Below are positions 8,458 through 17,124 of a stretch of DNA of 64,000 bases, one piece after another. A model generated the notes under the pieces. The model made no database searches, had not been told where the DNA came from, and was given only the letters and a program-made list of their open reading frames with translations. The stretch is from assembly GCF_030733385.1 (NCBI RefSeq), contig NZ_JASHJC010000007.1, positions 62,001 to 126,000 on the forward strand, read 5' to 3'. Source of the DNA: Roseovarius sp. MMSF_3359. Its GTDB lineage: Bacteria; Pseudomonadota; Alphaproteobacteria; Rhodobacterales; Rhodobacteraceae. Made by a program: the position numbers and the translations under genes. Every line of letters starts with the position of its first letter. The first letter of the stretch is position 1.

Positions 8458-9369
8458 TCACGCAGCGCAGCCTGCGGGTCTTTCGACCACCAGTTGCGCC
8501 CGCACCGTCAGCGCAATGCCAACGGCGATGATGGCCGCGCCGCCCCAGGTCGCTGGCCCATAGGCCTCACCCAGGAATAGCGTCCCCGCGCCCAGCCCAA
8601 CGGCTGCCGCAACATAGCCGATCTGGCTGAGTAAAACCGGCCCGCCGAGCTTCTGCAGCCGGAAATAGGCCGGGAACATCAGCCCTGCGGCCACTGCCTG
8701 CACCATCGTGGCCAATGGCACCTCGCGCAGCGGCGCCAACGGCAGATCACCGGTCAGTGACAATTGCAGCAGGACATAGGCCAATATCGCCCAGAAGTGG
8801 CTCCAAAACGCCAGCGCCGCGGGATGCGCCGCCTCGGGCCAGTCAAGCGTCCGGTAGATATTCCCCAACGCCAGGGCCACGGGGATACCGAAGGCCAGAA
8901 ACGCCCAGAACGCCGCCCCCTCGACGCTGCCCCGGCCCAGGGCGACCAGTGCCGCGCCGATCATCCCCACGCCAATCCCGTAGACGCCCAGCCGTCCGGG
9001 CACTTTCAGCCCTGCCAGCGCCGTCAGCGCCAGCGTGACCACCGGCGACAAGGCAAACATCAACCCGGCATAGCCCGCCCCAACCCGCGGGATCAGAAAA
9101 AACACCAGCGCATTGACCAAGGCGAAAGACATCAGCCCCGAAATCACCGTGTAGCGCAGCATCTGCCCCCGCGGCAGGCGCAACCGCCCCTGCAGGATCA
9201 GCCCGGGCAACAGCAACCCCGCCGCACCGGCCGAGACCACCATCGCCCAGACCAGTGGCGACACCCCTGCCCCCGCCGCCAGCTTGCCCAGCGGGAAGTT
9301 CAACCCGAAGAGCCCGCCGGTATAGAGCAGCAACAGGACGCCCTGCCGGTTCGATCCCGCCTCAGTCAT
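8458..9369 (-). CDS. DMT-superfamily (EamA) exporter
   Basis: Inner-membrane drug/metabolite transporter, 303 residues, about ten transmembrane helices arranged as two EamA repeats (roughly 10-140 and 155-290). The second repeat contains the typical Pro/Gly-rich helix ends (GPVLLSQIGY, GEAYGPATWGG). ATG at 9367-9369 lies inside the end of the VOC gene (8-bp overlap), so the two form one operon. The divergent soxR gene and the intervening soxbox suggest export of a redox-active or toxic small molecule. Actual substrate unknown. Confidence 0.85.
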   Translation of the reverse strand: MTEAGSNRQGVLLLLYTGGLFGLNFPLGKLAAGAGVSPLVWAMVVSAGAAGLLLPGLILQGRLRLPRGQMLRYTVISGLMSFALVNALVFFLIPRVGAGYAGLMFALSPVVTLALTALAGLKVPGRLGVYGIGVGMIGAALVALGRGSVEGAAFWAFLAFGIPVALALGNIYRTLDWPEAAHPAALAFWSHFWAILAYVLLQLSLTGDLPLAPLREVPLATMVQAVAAGLMFPAYFRLQKLGGPVLLSQIGYVAAAVGLGAGTLFLGEAYGPATWGGAAIIAVGIALTVRAQLVVERPAGCAA

Positions 9370-9736
9370 AATGCACCACCTCAAACTCGATCCCGTCCGG
9401 CCCGTCGAAATAGAACCGCAGCCCGGGCTCGTAATCGCCATGGTTATGCGGCACATACCCCGCCGCCTTGACCCGCGCCTCGGTCGCGTCGATGTCATCC
9501 ACCACCACGCCGACATGATTGATCCCGCCCACGCGGGAATAGGTGTCCCCCATCGCCGACAGCTCCTTGGCCGGGGCATAAAGCGCAAGATAACTGCCCT
9601 CGTCGCCCACATGCACGGTAAAGCCATTGTCCTTGGCCGCCCCTTCCCAGCGGACATGCCAGCCGAAGATCTCGCACAGGATCGCGGCACTTGCCTTGGG
9701 GTCCGGGACGGTGACGTTCACATGTTCCAGTTTCAT
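9362..9736 (-). CDS. VOC-family (glyoxalase/bleomycin-resistance fold) protein
   Basis: 124-residue vicinal-oxygen-chelate protein, presumably a metal-dependent lyase, dioxygenase or binding protein. Both beta-alpha-beta-beta-beta modules are present: EHVNVTVPD at the N-terminus (His5) and GGINHVGVVVDD in the middle (His74), ending with GIEFEVVHYD, which carries the usual Glu ligand. It is the first gene of the pair with the DMT exporter and lies directly downstream of a soxbox, so it is probably SoxR-controlled. VOC enzymes next to pumps often detoxify the pump's substrate; here that is inference. Confidence 0.85.
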   Translation of the reverse strand: MKLEHVNVTVPDPKASAAILCEIFGWHVRWEGAAKDNGFTVHVGDEGSYLALYAPAKELSAMGDTYSRVGGINHVGVVVDDIDATEARVKAAGYVPHNHGDYEPGLRFYFDGPDGIEFEVVHYD

Positions 9737-9782
9737 AACAGGTTCCTTTCAATATTGATTCCATTTGATTTCCAACGTAATT

Positions 9783-9800
9783 CCTCAAGTTAACTTTAAC
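9783..9800. promoter_or_regulatory. SoxR operator (soxbox)
   Basis: The 18-bp element CCTCAAGTTAACTTTAAC matches the enterobacterial soxS operator CCTCAAGTTAACTTGAGG except in the outer part of one half. On the minus strand it sits between a -35-like TTGAGT and a weak TACGTT with about 19 bp spacing, the long spacer typical of MerR-family activation. It lies between soxR and the VOC/DMT pair, 47 bp from the VOC start and 19 bp from the soxR start. Confidence 0.75.
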
Positions 9801-9818
9801 TCAATAGGAAAAATATCC

Positions 9819-10289
9819 ATGCAAGACAGATACTTGGCTAAAAGAGGTCTGAGCATCGGTTATGTCTCCGACCGCACCGGGCTCCCTCAATCGGCAATCC
9901 GCTATTACGAGGACGAGGGCCTCGTGACCCCGGACCGCAACGATAGCGGCCACCGAAGGTACGCCCGCGCCGACATACGGCGGCTGAGCTTCGTGATGAT
10001 CTCGCAAGGGCTCGGGTTTTCCATCGCCGAGATCCGCGAAGCTCTCTCGACCCTGCCCGAAAACCGCACACCCAGCAAAGCCGACTGGGCGCGGATTTCC
10101 CGCAAATTCGGCGCGGTGCTGGACGACCGGATCGCGCAGATGCAGGCGCTGCGCGCGCGGCTCGACGGGTGTATCGGCTGCGGCTGCCTCTCGCTCAAGA
10201 CCTGCGCGCTTTACAACAAACGCGACCGGGTGGCCCGGCGCGGGGCGGGTCCGCGCTATCTCATGGGTGATCCGGTCGAGATGGATTAG
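9819..10289 (+). CDS. soxR: Redox-sensitive transcriptional activator SoxR
   Basis: MerR-family regulator, 156 residues. The winged helix-turn-helix is at about 11-50 (YVSDRTGLPQSAIRYYEDEG), followed by a dimerisation helix and a [2Fe-2S] cysteine cluster at Cys118, 121, 123 and 129 (C-x2-C-x-C-x5-C), the SoxR hallmark. The ATG at 9819 follows AGGAAA; an upstream in-frame start would extend over the operator. In non-enteric bacteria SoxR directly activates a few efflux and oxidoreductase genes in response to redox-cycling compounds; the adjacent operon with its soxbox is the obvious target. Confidence 0.93.
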   Translation: MQDRYLAKRGLSIGYVSDRTGLPQSAIRYYEDEGLVTPDRNDSGHRRYARADIRRLSFVMISQGLGFSIAEIREALSTLPENRTPSKADWARISRKFGAVLDDRIAQMQALRARLDGCIGCGCLSLKTCALYNKRDRVARRGAGPRYLMGDPVEMD

Positions 10290-10431
10290 GGGCAGACGCC
10301 GCCCATCGCCACACTCTTCGGCCCAAAAACGGTTTTCGAGGTCCGTTTGCGACATCGGTCGCTATTGGAATAGACTAACCGCAGGGAATCGTGCCGATTT
10401 GCGCGCGTCAGGACTGAGGGAGGATCTGACG

Positions 10432-10521
10432 ATGAACCCATGCTGCAAGATTGCAGTGATCATCCGCACCATCGGGGCAAACCGGGGACGTGCGGCGCGT
10501 GGCAGACCGTCCAAGGGCTGA
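10432..10521 (+). CDS. Possible 29-codon small peptide upstream of the mttB homologue
   Basis: A short frame beginning MNPCCKIAVIIRTIG is preceded by AGGGAGGA eight bases before its ATG, a better ribosome binding site than many annotated genes here. It ends 45 bp before the mttB-like start. It could be a leader peptide or chance. No homology is recognised and the Arg-rich tail is typical of GC-rich non-coding sequence. The rest of the 277-bp gap shows nothing else clear. Confidence 0.25.
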   Translation: MNPCCKIAVIIRTIGANRGRAARGRPSKG

Positions 10522-10566
10522 ACCTTCACCCCTTCTCCAAATTCTTGCCACCAGGACCCCGACATC

Positions 10567-12105
10567 ATGACAGCCCCCGTTTCCCGCCGCTCCGGCGGTC
10601 GCGCCGCCCGTAAAGCCAGCCGCGAAGCCCCCCTCTCCGACGCCGAACGCCCGATCCAGCCGGGCATGGAGGGCGGCACCTACAAGCCGCTCAGCCCCGA
10701 ACAGATCGACCAGATCCACGAAGCCGCGCTGCAGGCGCTGGAAACCATCGGCCTGGCCGATGCGCCCGAAAGCGGGGTCGCCTACCTGACCGGGGCGGGC
10801 GGCATCCAGGGCGACGATGGCCGCATCCGCTTCCCCCGCGCCGTGGTCGAGGAGGCGCTTGCCAAGGCCTGCAAGAAGATCACCCTCTGCGGCCGCGACC
10901 CGCGCCATGACATGCAGCTTTGGGGCGCGCGGGTGCATTACGGCACCGCCGGGGCCGCCGTGCACATGGTCGATGTAAACGGCCGCGAATACCGCGACAG
11001 CACGGTGCAGGACCTGCATGACGCCGCGCGGATATGCGATCAGCTTGACAATATTCACTTCGTGCAGCGCCCGATGGTCTGCCGCGATATCGCCGATAAC
11101 CGCGAGATGGACCTCAACACGATCTACGCCTGCTGCTCGGGCACCACGAAACATATCGGCACCTCCTTTACCGAGCCGGACTTTGTGGCCCCTGCCCTTG
11201 AGATGCTGCACATGATCGCGGGCGGCGAAGAGGCCTGGCGCGCGCGGCCCTTCCTGTCGAACTCGAACTGCTTCGTGGTCCCGCCGATGAAATTCGCGAC
11301 CGAGGCCTGCGAAGTGATGGAACGCTGCATCGAAGGCGGCATGCCGGTCCTGCTGCTCAGCGCAGGCATGGCCGGGGCCACCGCACCCTCGACCATCGCG
11401 GGGGCCATCGTGCAAGCCACGGCGGAATGCCTCGCCGGTCTGGTTTACGTCAACGCCGTCGCCCCGGGGCATCCGGCGATCTTCGGCACCTGGCCCTTCG
11501 GCCTCGACCTGCGCAGCGGGGCGATGACCGGCGGTTCGGGTGAACAGGCCCTTCTGAGTGCCGGTTGCGCCCAGATGCACAAGCATTACGGCCTGCCCGG
11601 CGGCGCCGTGGGCGGGATCACCGACGCCAAACTGCCCGACATGCAGGCCGGGTGGGAGGCGATGTGCTCCAACGTCATGGCGGGCCTGTCGGGCCTCAAC
11701 ATGGTCTATGAGGCGGCGGGCATGCATGCGTCGCTTCTGGGTTTCTGTCACGAGTCGCTCATCCTGGGTGACGACCTCATCGGCCACGCCATGCGCTGCG
11801 TGCGCGGCATCGAGGTCAATGACGTGACCCTCGCCCTCGATCAGATCGCCGAGGTCTGCATGGGCGGCCCGGGACACTACCTTGGCACGGATCAAACGCT
11901 GCTTCGGATGCAGTCGGATTATGTCTATCCGGCGCTTGGCAACCGGATGAGCCCCAAGGAATGGAACGAAAACGAGAAACCGGACCTGATCGAAAACGCC
12001 ATCGCGCGCAAGGAACGCATTCTGTCGGAACCTTCCGCCGCACGGTTCGATCCGATGCTCGATGCGGAACTGCGCAAGGCGTTCAACATCCACCTGCCCG
12101 CCTGA
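10567..12105 (+). CDS. Trimethylamine methyltransferase (MttB) superfamily protein, non-pyrrolysine type
   Basis: 512-residue TIM-barrel corrinoid-dependent methyltransferase homologue. The family region runs from about 40 to the end, with CSGTTKHIGTSF and GGSGEQALLSAG segments typical of MttB-like proteins. The frame has no internal amber codon, so it belongs to the large non-pyrrolysine group (MtgB-like), whose known members demethylate glycine betaine, proline betaine or related quaternary amines rather than trimethylamine. No cognate corrinoid protein or reactivase is adjacent, so the methyl donor and acceptor are unknown. The N-terminus (1-35) is Arg/Ser-rich and probably disordered. Confidence 0.85.
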   Translation: MTAPVSRRSGGRAARKASREAPLSDAERPIQPGMEGGTYKPLSPEQIDQIHEAALQALETIGLADAPESGVAYLTGAGGIQGDDGRIRFPRAVVEEALAKACKKITLCGRDPRHDMQLWGARVHYGTAGAAVHMVDVNGREYRDSTVQDLHDAARICDQLDNIHFVQRPMVCRDIADNREMDLNTIYACCSGTTKHIGTSFTEPDFVAPALEMLHMIAGGEEAWRARPFLSNSNCFVVPPMKFATEACEVMERCIEGGMPVLLLSAGMAGATAPSTIAGAIVQATAECLAGLVYVNAVAPGHPAIFGTWPFGLDLRSGAMTGGSGEQALLSAGCAQMHKHYGLPGGAVGGITDAKLPDMQAGWEAMCSNVMAGLSGLNMVYEAAGMHASLLGFCHESLILGDDLIGHAMRCVRGIEVNDVTLALDQIAEVCMGGPGHYLGTDQTLLRMQSDYVYPALGNRMSPKEWNENEKPDLIENAIARKERILSEPSAARFDPMLDAELRKAFNIHLPA

Positions 12106-12824
12106 CGGGCATAGTTCTGCGGCTGGCCGACCCCCTTGGGTTGGCTGGCCGCCACCGGCGCAAGCTCCCGGGCCAGTTTGCGCCGCATCGCCTGGGCGAA
12201 ATCCCCGCGGCGCGCCACACTCATCACAAACGCCCCTTCGCCGCCGATCACCCGCGCGCGGTAGTAGCCCGCAAGGTTCCGGTCGCCGTCTTCGATTACA
12301 AGCCCGTTGATCGTGACCCCCGCCAGCACCGCCAGATCACGCGCGGCCTCCGGCGAAGGGCCGGAATTGTGCCGCGAATCCCCCGATATGTCGATCTTGA
12401 GGCGCTGGCCTGCAAACCCGTTTTCCAACAGAAGTTCTGTCGAAAAGACGATCGCATCGCTGATCGACGTACCTCGGCCCGCCCCTTGTCGCGGCGCCTC
12501 TTCGACCTTGCTGGCAAAGCCGAACACATCCGCCGCATCGCGCAGCCGGTGCCAGCTGACCGCCTGCCGGTTCAGGCTCCCGAGGCTCCAATGCACCAAG
12601 GTCACCGCGACACCGCCCGGATGCTCTTCGACCGCGCTCAGGACATCGGGATGGCGCAGCGCCTCGGCGATCCCCTGCATCTGAAGGTGATATTCCTCGC
12701 GGCTGACACTGATCGACGTATCGACCGCCAGGACCAGTTCAACCCCCACCGGGATCCGTGATTGGGCCAAGCCGGCCGACCCGGCAAGAACGGTCAGGAT
12801 CAGGGCAAAGACACGCAGCATCAT
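11925..12824 (-). CDS. DUF1194 (VWA-like) secreted protein with an antisense C-terminal extension
   Basis: 299 residues with a signal peptide (about 1-20, ending GLAQS) and a von Willebrand A-like domain beginning ELVLAVDTSISVS; DTSIS is the MIDAS-type metal site. DUF1194 proteins are periplasmic or secreted, role unknown. The recognisable domain ends near residue 235 (RRKLARELAP). The last ~60 codons read through the end of the convergent mttB homologue, overlapping it by 181 bp, and look like the antisense of that gene (Arg/Ser-rich). Loss of an ancestral stop codon is a likely explanation. Start ATGATG at 12824. Confidence 0.75.
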   Translation of the reverse strand: MMLRVFALILTVLAGSAGLAQSRIPVGVELVLAVDTSISVSREEYHLQMQGIAEALRHPDVLSAVEEHPGGVAVTLVHWSLGSLNRQAVSWHRLRDAADVFGFASKVEEAPRQGAGRGTSISDAIVFSTELLLENGFAGQRLKIDISGDSRHNSGPSPEAARDLAVLAGVTINGLVIEDGDRNLAGYYRARVIGGEGAFVMSVARRGDFAQAMRRKLARELAPVAASQPKGVGQPQNYARQAGRWMLNALRSSASSIGSNRAAEGSDRMRSLRAMAFSIRSGFSFSFHSLGLIRLPSAG

Positions 12825-12887
12825 GGCCGATATGGGACATGGAATGACAAATCGGTCAAGCCACCTGCGCAACCGCCCACCTCAGGC

Positions 12888-13637
12888 TCAGGGTTTGCGG
12901 TCCATCTCCTCCATGGCACGGCTCCATTGCCGTTCATGCAGGAGTTTCTTGAAGATGCGCTCCAATTCCCGCACCGCGCCCGTCTCAAAGCACCCGCCAT
13001 GGGACAGGATGATCCGGCGCGGGCGCCAGTCGATCATGTGCTCAACCGAAGGTGCCAGGCCCGCATTTCTGTAACGGCGGCGCATCAGGTAGGGCATGCC
13101 ACCGGCGCTGTCATCGGTCCCCGCCAGCCAGATCAGGGGCCGCATCCAGACCGGCAGGCGCGCGGTGTCGAAATTCTGGATCAGGTCGGCGACGATCAAG
13201 GTTGAGGAGGCGCGGTGATGAAACACCGCCTCGCGGTATCGCTTGCTGCCACCAACAATCAGATGGGCAATCTCATGGCTCCACGGCGTTTCGCCGCCCA
13301 GCTCGAAATCATACGCGACCCCCACACCACGCGCGCCCTCGGGCGGGACGGCCCAGACCCTGGCGGCCGGGAACACCTCCCGCCAACCCTCAAGGAAAAC
13401 CGTATGATCCCAATTGGGTAGAACGAGGTGTTGAACCTCTCCAAGCGCATTGAGCTCGGCGATCAAACCTTCGCAAAGCCCGGTCGGGGAATGTACCCAG
13501 AGCCCGCCATCGGCAAGCTGCACCACGCTGGCCCGGGTCGAAATGGGCATCCGGCGGCAGATCACCGCCGGGCCGTCCACGATCCATATCCCCTCATCGA
13601 CCGGCTTGAGCGTGCCGAGGGGGGGATAGGTCGTCAT
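12888..13637 (-). CDS. DUF4336 domain protein
   Basis: 249 residues resembling DUF4336, a family with a metallo-beta-lactamase-like fold. Visible are LPNWDHTVFLEGW (near 73-85) and, towards the end, IILSHGGCFETGAV, which fits the expected layered beta-sheet with His/Asp positions, although the classic HxHxDH motif is absent. Cytoplasmic, no signal peptide. Function unknown. It lies between the cyclophilin pair and the DUF1194 gene, all leftward; the spacing (13 bp to the cyclophilin) permits cotranscription. Confidence 0.75.
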   Translation of the reverse strand: MTTYPPLGTLKPVDEGIWIVDGPAVICRRMPISTRASVVQLADGGLWVHSPTGLCEGLIAELNALGEVQHLVLPNWDHTVFLEGWREVFPAARVWAVPPEGARGVGVAYDFELGGETPWSHEIAHLIVGGSKRYREAVFHHRASSTLIVADLIQNFDTARLPVWMRPLIWLAGTDDSAGGMPYLMRRRYRNAGLAPSVEHMIDWRPRRIILSHGGCFETGAVRELERIFKKLLHERQWSRAMEEMDRKP

Positions 13638-13650
13638 CGCTGTCTCTCGA

Positions 13651-14196
13651 TCACTTGATGACGGAAACCGACGTCATCACGTCCGGCTTGCCGACCACTG
13701 CACCCGATTGCCCTTGACCGCGCTTGATGGCGTCAACCACCTCCATGCCTTCGGTGACCTGGCCGACAACGGTGTATTGACCGTTCAGGAAATGCCCCGG
13801 GGCGAACATGATGAAGAACTGGCTGTTGGCGCTGTCGGGGTTCTGCGCGCGGGCCATGCCGACGACACCGCGATCATACGGCACATCGGAAAACTCCGCC
13901 GCCAGGTCCGGCAGATCGCTGCCGCCAGTGCCCGCGCGGCGCATGTCGTCGCCCATCTTGCCGTATTGCACATCGCCGGTCTGGGCCATGAAGCCCTCGA
14001 TCACCCGGTGAAACACCACGTTGTCATAGGCGCCATCATCGGCAAGCTGCGTGATCTGCGCCACATGGGCTGGGGCCACATCCTCGAAGAGGTCGATGAC
14101 GACGGTGCCATTGGCCTCGCCCTCGATCTGGATCTCAAGGCCGGTGGCCAGCGCCGGGCTGGCCAGGAGCGACATCAGGATGGCGAGTTTACGCAT
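13651..14196 (-). CDS. ppiA: Periplasmic peptidyl-prolyl cis-trans isomerase (cyclophilin)
   Basis: 181 residues with a cleavable signal peptide (1-18, ending ALATG), so it acts on folding proteins in the periplasm. The cyclophilin core has [14 protein letters not shown], the [14 protein letters not shown] strand and [13 protein letters not shown]. It follows the cytoplasmic paralogue and overlaps it by 8 bp; the two share long identical stretches (e.g. [12 protein letters not shown]), indicating tandem duplication followed by gain or loss of the signal peptide. Confidence 0.92.
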   Translation of the reverse strand: MRKLAILMSLLASPALATGLEIQIEGEANGTVVIDLFEDVAPAHVAQITQLADDGAYDNVVFHRVIEGFMAQTGDVQYGKMGDDMRRAGTGGSDLPDLAAEFSDVPYDRGVVGMARAQNPDSANSQFFIMFAPGHFLNGQYTVVGQVTEGMEVVDAIKRGQGQSGAVVGKPDVMTSVSVIK

Positions 14197-14695
14197 CGGC
14201 GGCCACCTTGACGCTGACCATCCGGTCCGGGTTCATCGGTGGCTCGCCCCGCATGATGGCGTCCACATGTTCCATGCCCGACGTGACCCGGCCATAGACC
14301 GTGTATTGACCGTTGAGGAAATGGTTGTCGCTGAAATTGATGAAGAACTGGCTGTTGGCGCTGTCGGGGTTCTGGCTGCGCGCCGCGCCCAGGGTACCGC
14401 GGTCATGCGGCAGTTTGGAGAACTCTGCCTTGAGGTTCGGCAGATCGCTGCCGCCGGTCCCCGCCGCGCGCAGGTTGAAGTCCTTTTCCATGTTGCCATT
14501 GGCCACATCACCCGTCTGCGCCATGAACCCGTCGATCACCCGGTGGAACGCTACGTTGTCATAGGCGCCGGAGCGGGCCAGTTCCTTCATCCGCTCGCAA
14601 TGGCCCGGGGCCACATCGGGCAGCAGCTCGATGGTGACGGTACCATCCTTCAGCTCCATAAGGATTGTGTTTTCGGGGTCTTTGATCTCGGCCAT
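14189..14695 (-). CDS. ppiB: Cytoplasmic peptidyl-prolyl cis-trans isomerase (cyclophilin)
   Basis: 168-residue cyclophilin without a signal peptide, catalysing prolyl isomerisation in the cytosol. [14 protein letters not shown] (49-62), [14 protein letters not shown] (106-119) and [13 protein letters not shown] (125-137) form the active-site surface. Start ATG at 14693-14695 with GGAGAG upstream. It is first in the pair with the exported paralogue and divergent from pgk across a 129-bp gap. Confidence 0.93.
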   Translation of the reverse strand: MAEIKDPENTILMELKDGTVTIELLPDVAPGHCERMKELARSGAYDNVAFHRVIDGFMAQTGDVANGNMEKDFNLRAAGTGGSDLPNLKAEFSKLPHDRGTLGAARSQNPDSANSQFFINFSDNHFLNGQYTVYGRVTSGMEHVDAIMRGEPPMNPDRMVSVKVAADA

Positions 14696-14824
14696 CGGGC
14701 TCTCCTTCGTAACGTGGTTGCTCCGATACCTAGGCCCTATCACCGCAATTGCCAAGCGCAGAGCTTGACCCTTGGAAGGCTTCACGCCAATAGGGGCGCG
14801 AATTACGGTATGGAGGCCACGGGC

Positions 14825-16009
14825 ATGAGCTGGAAAACGCTGGATGACATGGAACTGGACGGCAAGCGCGTCCTGACCCGCGTGGATATCAACGTGCCGG
14901 TGGAAAACGGCATGGTCACCGATACCACCCGCATCGACCGGATCGTGCCGACCATCCATGACATCCTGTCGAAGGGCGGCAAGCCGATGCTGATTGCGCA
15001 TTTCGGACGGCCCAAGGGCAAGGTTGTGCTCGACATGTCCCTGCGCGTCGTCCTGCCCGCGCTGGAGGCCGCGCTCGGGCGGTCGGTCACCCTCATCGAA
15101 ACGCTCGAAGGGGCCGAGGCGCTGACCAGCGAGGCGCAGGCCGCCGATGTGCTGCTGCTCGAGAACATCCGCTTTCATCCGGGCGAAGAGGCCAACGATC
15201 CTGATTTTGCCAAACGCCTGGCGGGTCTCGGCGATGTCTTCTGCAACGATGCCTTCTCCGCCGCGCACCGCGCCCATGCCAGCACCGAAGGCATGGCCCA
15301 TCACCTGCCCTCCTGCGCCGGTCGCCTGATGCAGGCCGAGCTTGAGGCGCTCGAGGCCGCTTTGAGCGCGCCGCAACGCCCCGTTGTGGCTGTGGTCGGC
15401 GGCGCGAAGGTTTCGACCAAGCTCGAACTCTTGAGCAATCTCGTGGACAAGGTCGATCACCTGGTGATCGGGGGCGGCATGGCCAACACCTTCCTCGCGG
15501 CACAGGGGTTGAAGGTGGGCAAATCGCTTTGCGAACACGAGATGGCCGACACCGCCCGCGCGATCATGTCGAAGGCCGCCGCGACCGGGTGCGAGATCAT
15601 CCTGCCCGCCGATATCGTCGTTGCCCGCGAATTCGCAGCATGCGCCGAAAATGCCACCTTCGCGGTACACCTCTGCCCCGAAGACGCGATGATCCTCGAC
15701 GCGGGGCCACAATCCGTCGCCCGTGTCGCCGCCGCCTTGGACAACGCCAAGACGCTGATCTGGAACGGTCCCTTAGGTGCGTTCGAAATCGAACCCTTCG
15801 ACGCCGCCACCAATGCCGCCGCCCGTCACGCGGCCGAACGGACCCGCGCGGGCCAGCTCATTTCCGTGGCCGGTGGCGGCGATACGGTCGCCGCCCTGAA
15901 CCAGGCCGGAGCGGCAGATGATTTCACCTATATCTCCACCGCAGGTGGTGCGTTCCTCGAATGGATGGAAGGCAAGGACCTGCCGGGGGTGGCGGCGCTC
16001 AAGGACTGA
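14825..16009 (+). CDS. pgk: Phosphoglycerate kinase
   Basis: Transfers phosphate between 1,3-bisphosphoglycerate and ADP in glycolysis/gluconeogenesis. 394 residues, normal length. Typical segments are [11 protein letters not shown] (near 19-29), HFGRPKGK, the substrate-binding [23 protein letters not shown] and the C-terminal nucleotide-binding [11 protein letters not shown]. The ATG at 14825 fits the family N-terminus; one five codons upstream (14810) is possible. It is followed 1.1 kb on by fba, with an SDR gene between, forming a loose glycolytic neighbourhood. Confidence 0.95.
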   Translation: MSWKTLDDMELDGKRVLTRVDINVPVENGMVTDTTRIDRIVPTIHDILSKGGKPMLIAHFGRPKGKVVLDMSLRVVLPALEAALGRSVTLIETLEGAEALTSEAQAADVLLLENIRFHPGEEANDPDFAKRLAGLGDVFCNDAFSAAHRAHASTEGMAHHLPSCAGRLMQAELEALEAALSAPQRPVVAVVGGAKVSTKLELLSNLVDKVDHLVIGGGMANTFLAAQGLKVGKSLCEHEMADTARAIMSKAAATGCEIILPADIVVAREFAACAENATFAVHLCPEDAMILDAGPQSVARVAAALDNAKTLIWNGPLGAFEIEPFDAATNAAARHAAERTRAGQLISVAGGGDTVAALNQAGAADDFTYISTAGGAFLEWMEGKDLPGVAALKD

Positions 16010-16228
16010 TCTGCAACGATGGGTTAGTAGACTTAACCGTAGCTCGACTTCAACGCCCCGCGCGGAATCAAGGCCGAAGGCCGCCGCGCGATCGCCATCC
16101 AGCGGTCTGGCCATCGCACAGCTTTTTTCGAAAAGCGACTTAACCCGCAAAAGGCCCATAACGAACAGAACTTGTCTCGCTCCCCGGCATCACCTTATCC
16201 TGCGCTCAGATGACGCGGGAGGATTGCT

Positions 16229-17008
16229 TTGCAGAACTGGACACTGATAACCGGCGCGTCCGAGGGGCTCGGCAAGGAGTTCGCACGGATCGCGGCCAAG
16301 GCCGGGCGCAACCTGATCCTGACGGCGCGCTCCGAGGACAAGCTCCACGCGCTGGCCCAGGAACTCTCCGGCACCGCCGGGGAGGTTGTTGTCATCCCCG
16401 CCGACCTCAATGACCTGGCCGAGGCGGAACGGCTCTGGACCGAGGCCTCCGCGGACCGCCGCATCGACGTCCTTGTGAACAATGCCGGGCTGGGCTCTCA
16501 CGGGGCCTTCGGCGCGCCGGAGACCTGGCCCACGGAACTGACCTCGATCAACGTCAATATCCTCGCCTACACGTTCCTGATGAACCGCGCGGTTGCCCAT
16601 ATGAAGGGCCACAAGGCCGGGCGTATCCTGAACGTGGCCTCCGTCGCAGGCTTTACCCCCGGGCCCAACATGGCCGTCTATCACGCCACCAAGGCCTATG
16701 CGCTCCACCTGTCCGAGGCCGTCGCCGAGGAGCTGCGCGGCACCAATGTGACGGTAACGGCGCTCTGTCCCGGCGCCACGGAAACCGGGTTTTTCGATGC
16801 CGCCGACATGGATGGCGTGCGCCTGCTGAAGATGCGCAAACCGATGACCGCCGCCGAGGTCGCACAGGCAGGCTGGCAGGCGATGATCGGCGGCAAGACG
16901 GTCATCGTGACCGGTATCATGAACAAGGTCTTTGCCATCCTGCCGAGGATCACGCCCCGCTTCATGACCACCTTCGTTGCGGGCAAGATCATGGGGAAAG
17001 GCCGGTAG
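16229..17008 (+). CDS. Short-chain dehydrogenase/reductase (SDR)
   Basis: 259-residue classical SDR. Cofactor motif TGASEGLG (8-15), NNAG (84-87), catalytic Ser138, Tyr151 and Lys155 (YHATK), and the PG motif in CPGATETGF. The family is NAD(P)-dependent; the Arg following the second strand (TARSEDK) suggests NADP. Start is TTG at 16229 after GGGAGGA; no in-frame ATG gives a complete N-terminal motif. The C-terminal ~50 residues are hydrophobic and basic, as in DltE/YqjQ-like SDRs. Substrate unknown. Confidence 0.88.
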   Translation: MQNWTLITGASEGLGKEFARIAAKAGRNLILTARSEDKLHALAQELSGTAGEVVVIPADLNDLAEAERLWTEASADRRIDVLVNNAGLGSHGAFGAPETWPTELTSINVNILAYTFLMNRAVAHMKGHKAGRILNVASVAGFTPGPNMAVYHATKAYALHLSEAVAEELRGTNVTVTALCPGATETGFFDAADMDGVRLLKMRKPMTAAEVAQAGWQAMIGGKTVIVTGIMNKVFAILPRITPRFMTTFVAGKIMGKGR

Positions 17009-17124
17009 CGCCGCCTTTCTCCGGCTTTGCCCATCTGTTAGCGCCATCATAATTGCAACACGCGCCGGTCTCGCCTAAGAGCCGCAGGAAGATTTATTCA
17101 GGGTCACAACAGTCAGGGATCGTC

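Noticed and set aside
10408..12093. 561-codon minus-strand frame opposite the mttB homologue
   Set aside because: Antisense of a clear TIM-barrel family gene, with no start signal or domain.
10567..12105. Pyrrolysine-containing MttB
   Set aside because: No in-frame amber codon in the gene and no Pyl genes nearby; it belongs to the non-pyrrolysine group.
14051..14824. Long N-terminal extension of pgk and the matching minus-strand extension of ppiB
   Set aside because: Both extensions lie on each other's coding DNA or the intergenic gap; the known protein starts at 14825 and 14695 give standard lengths.
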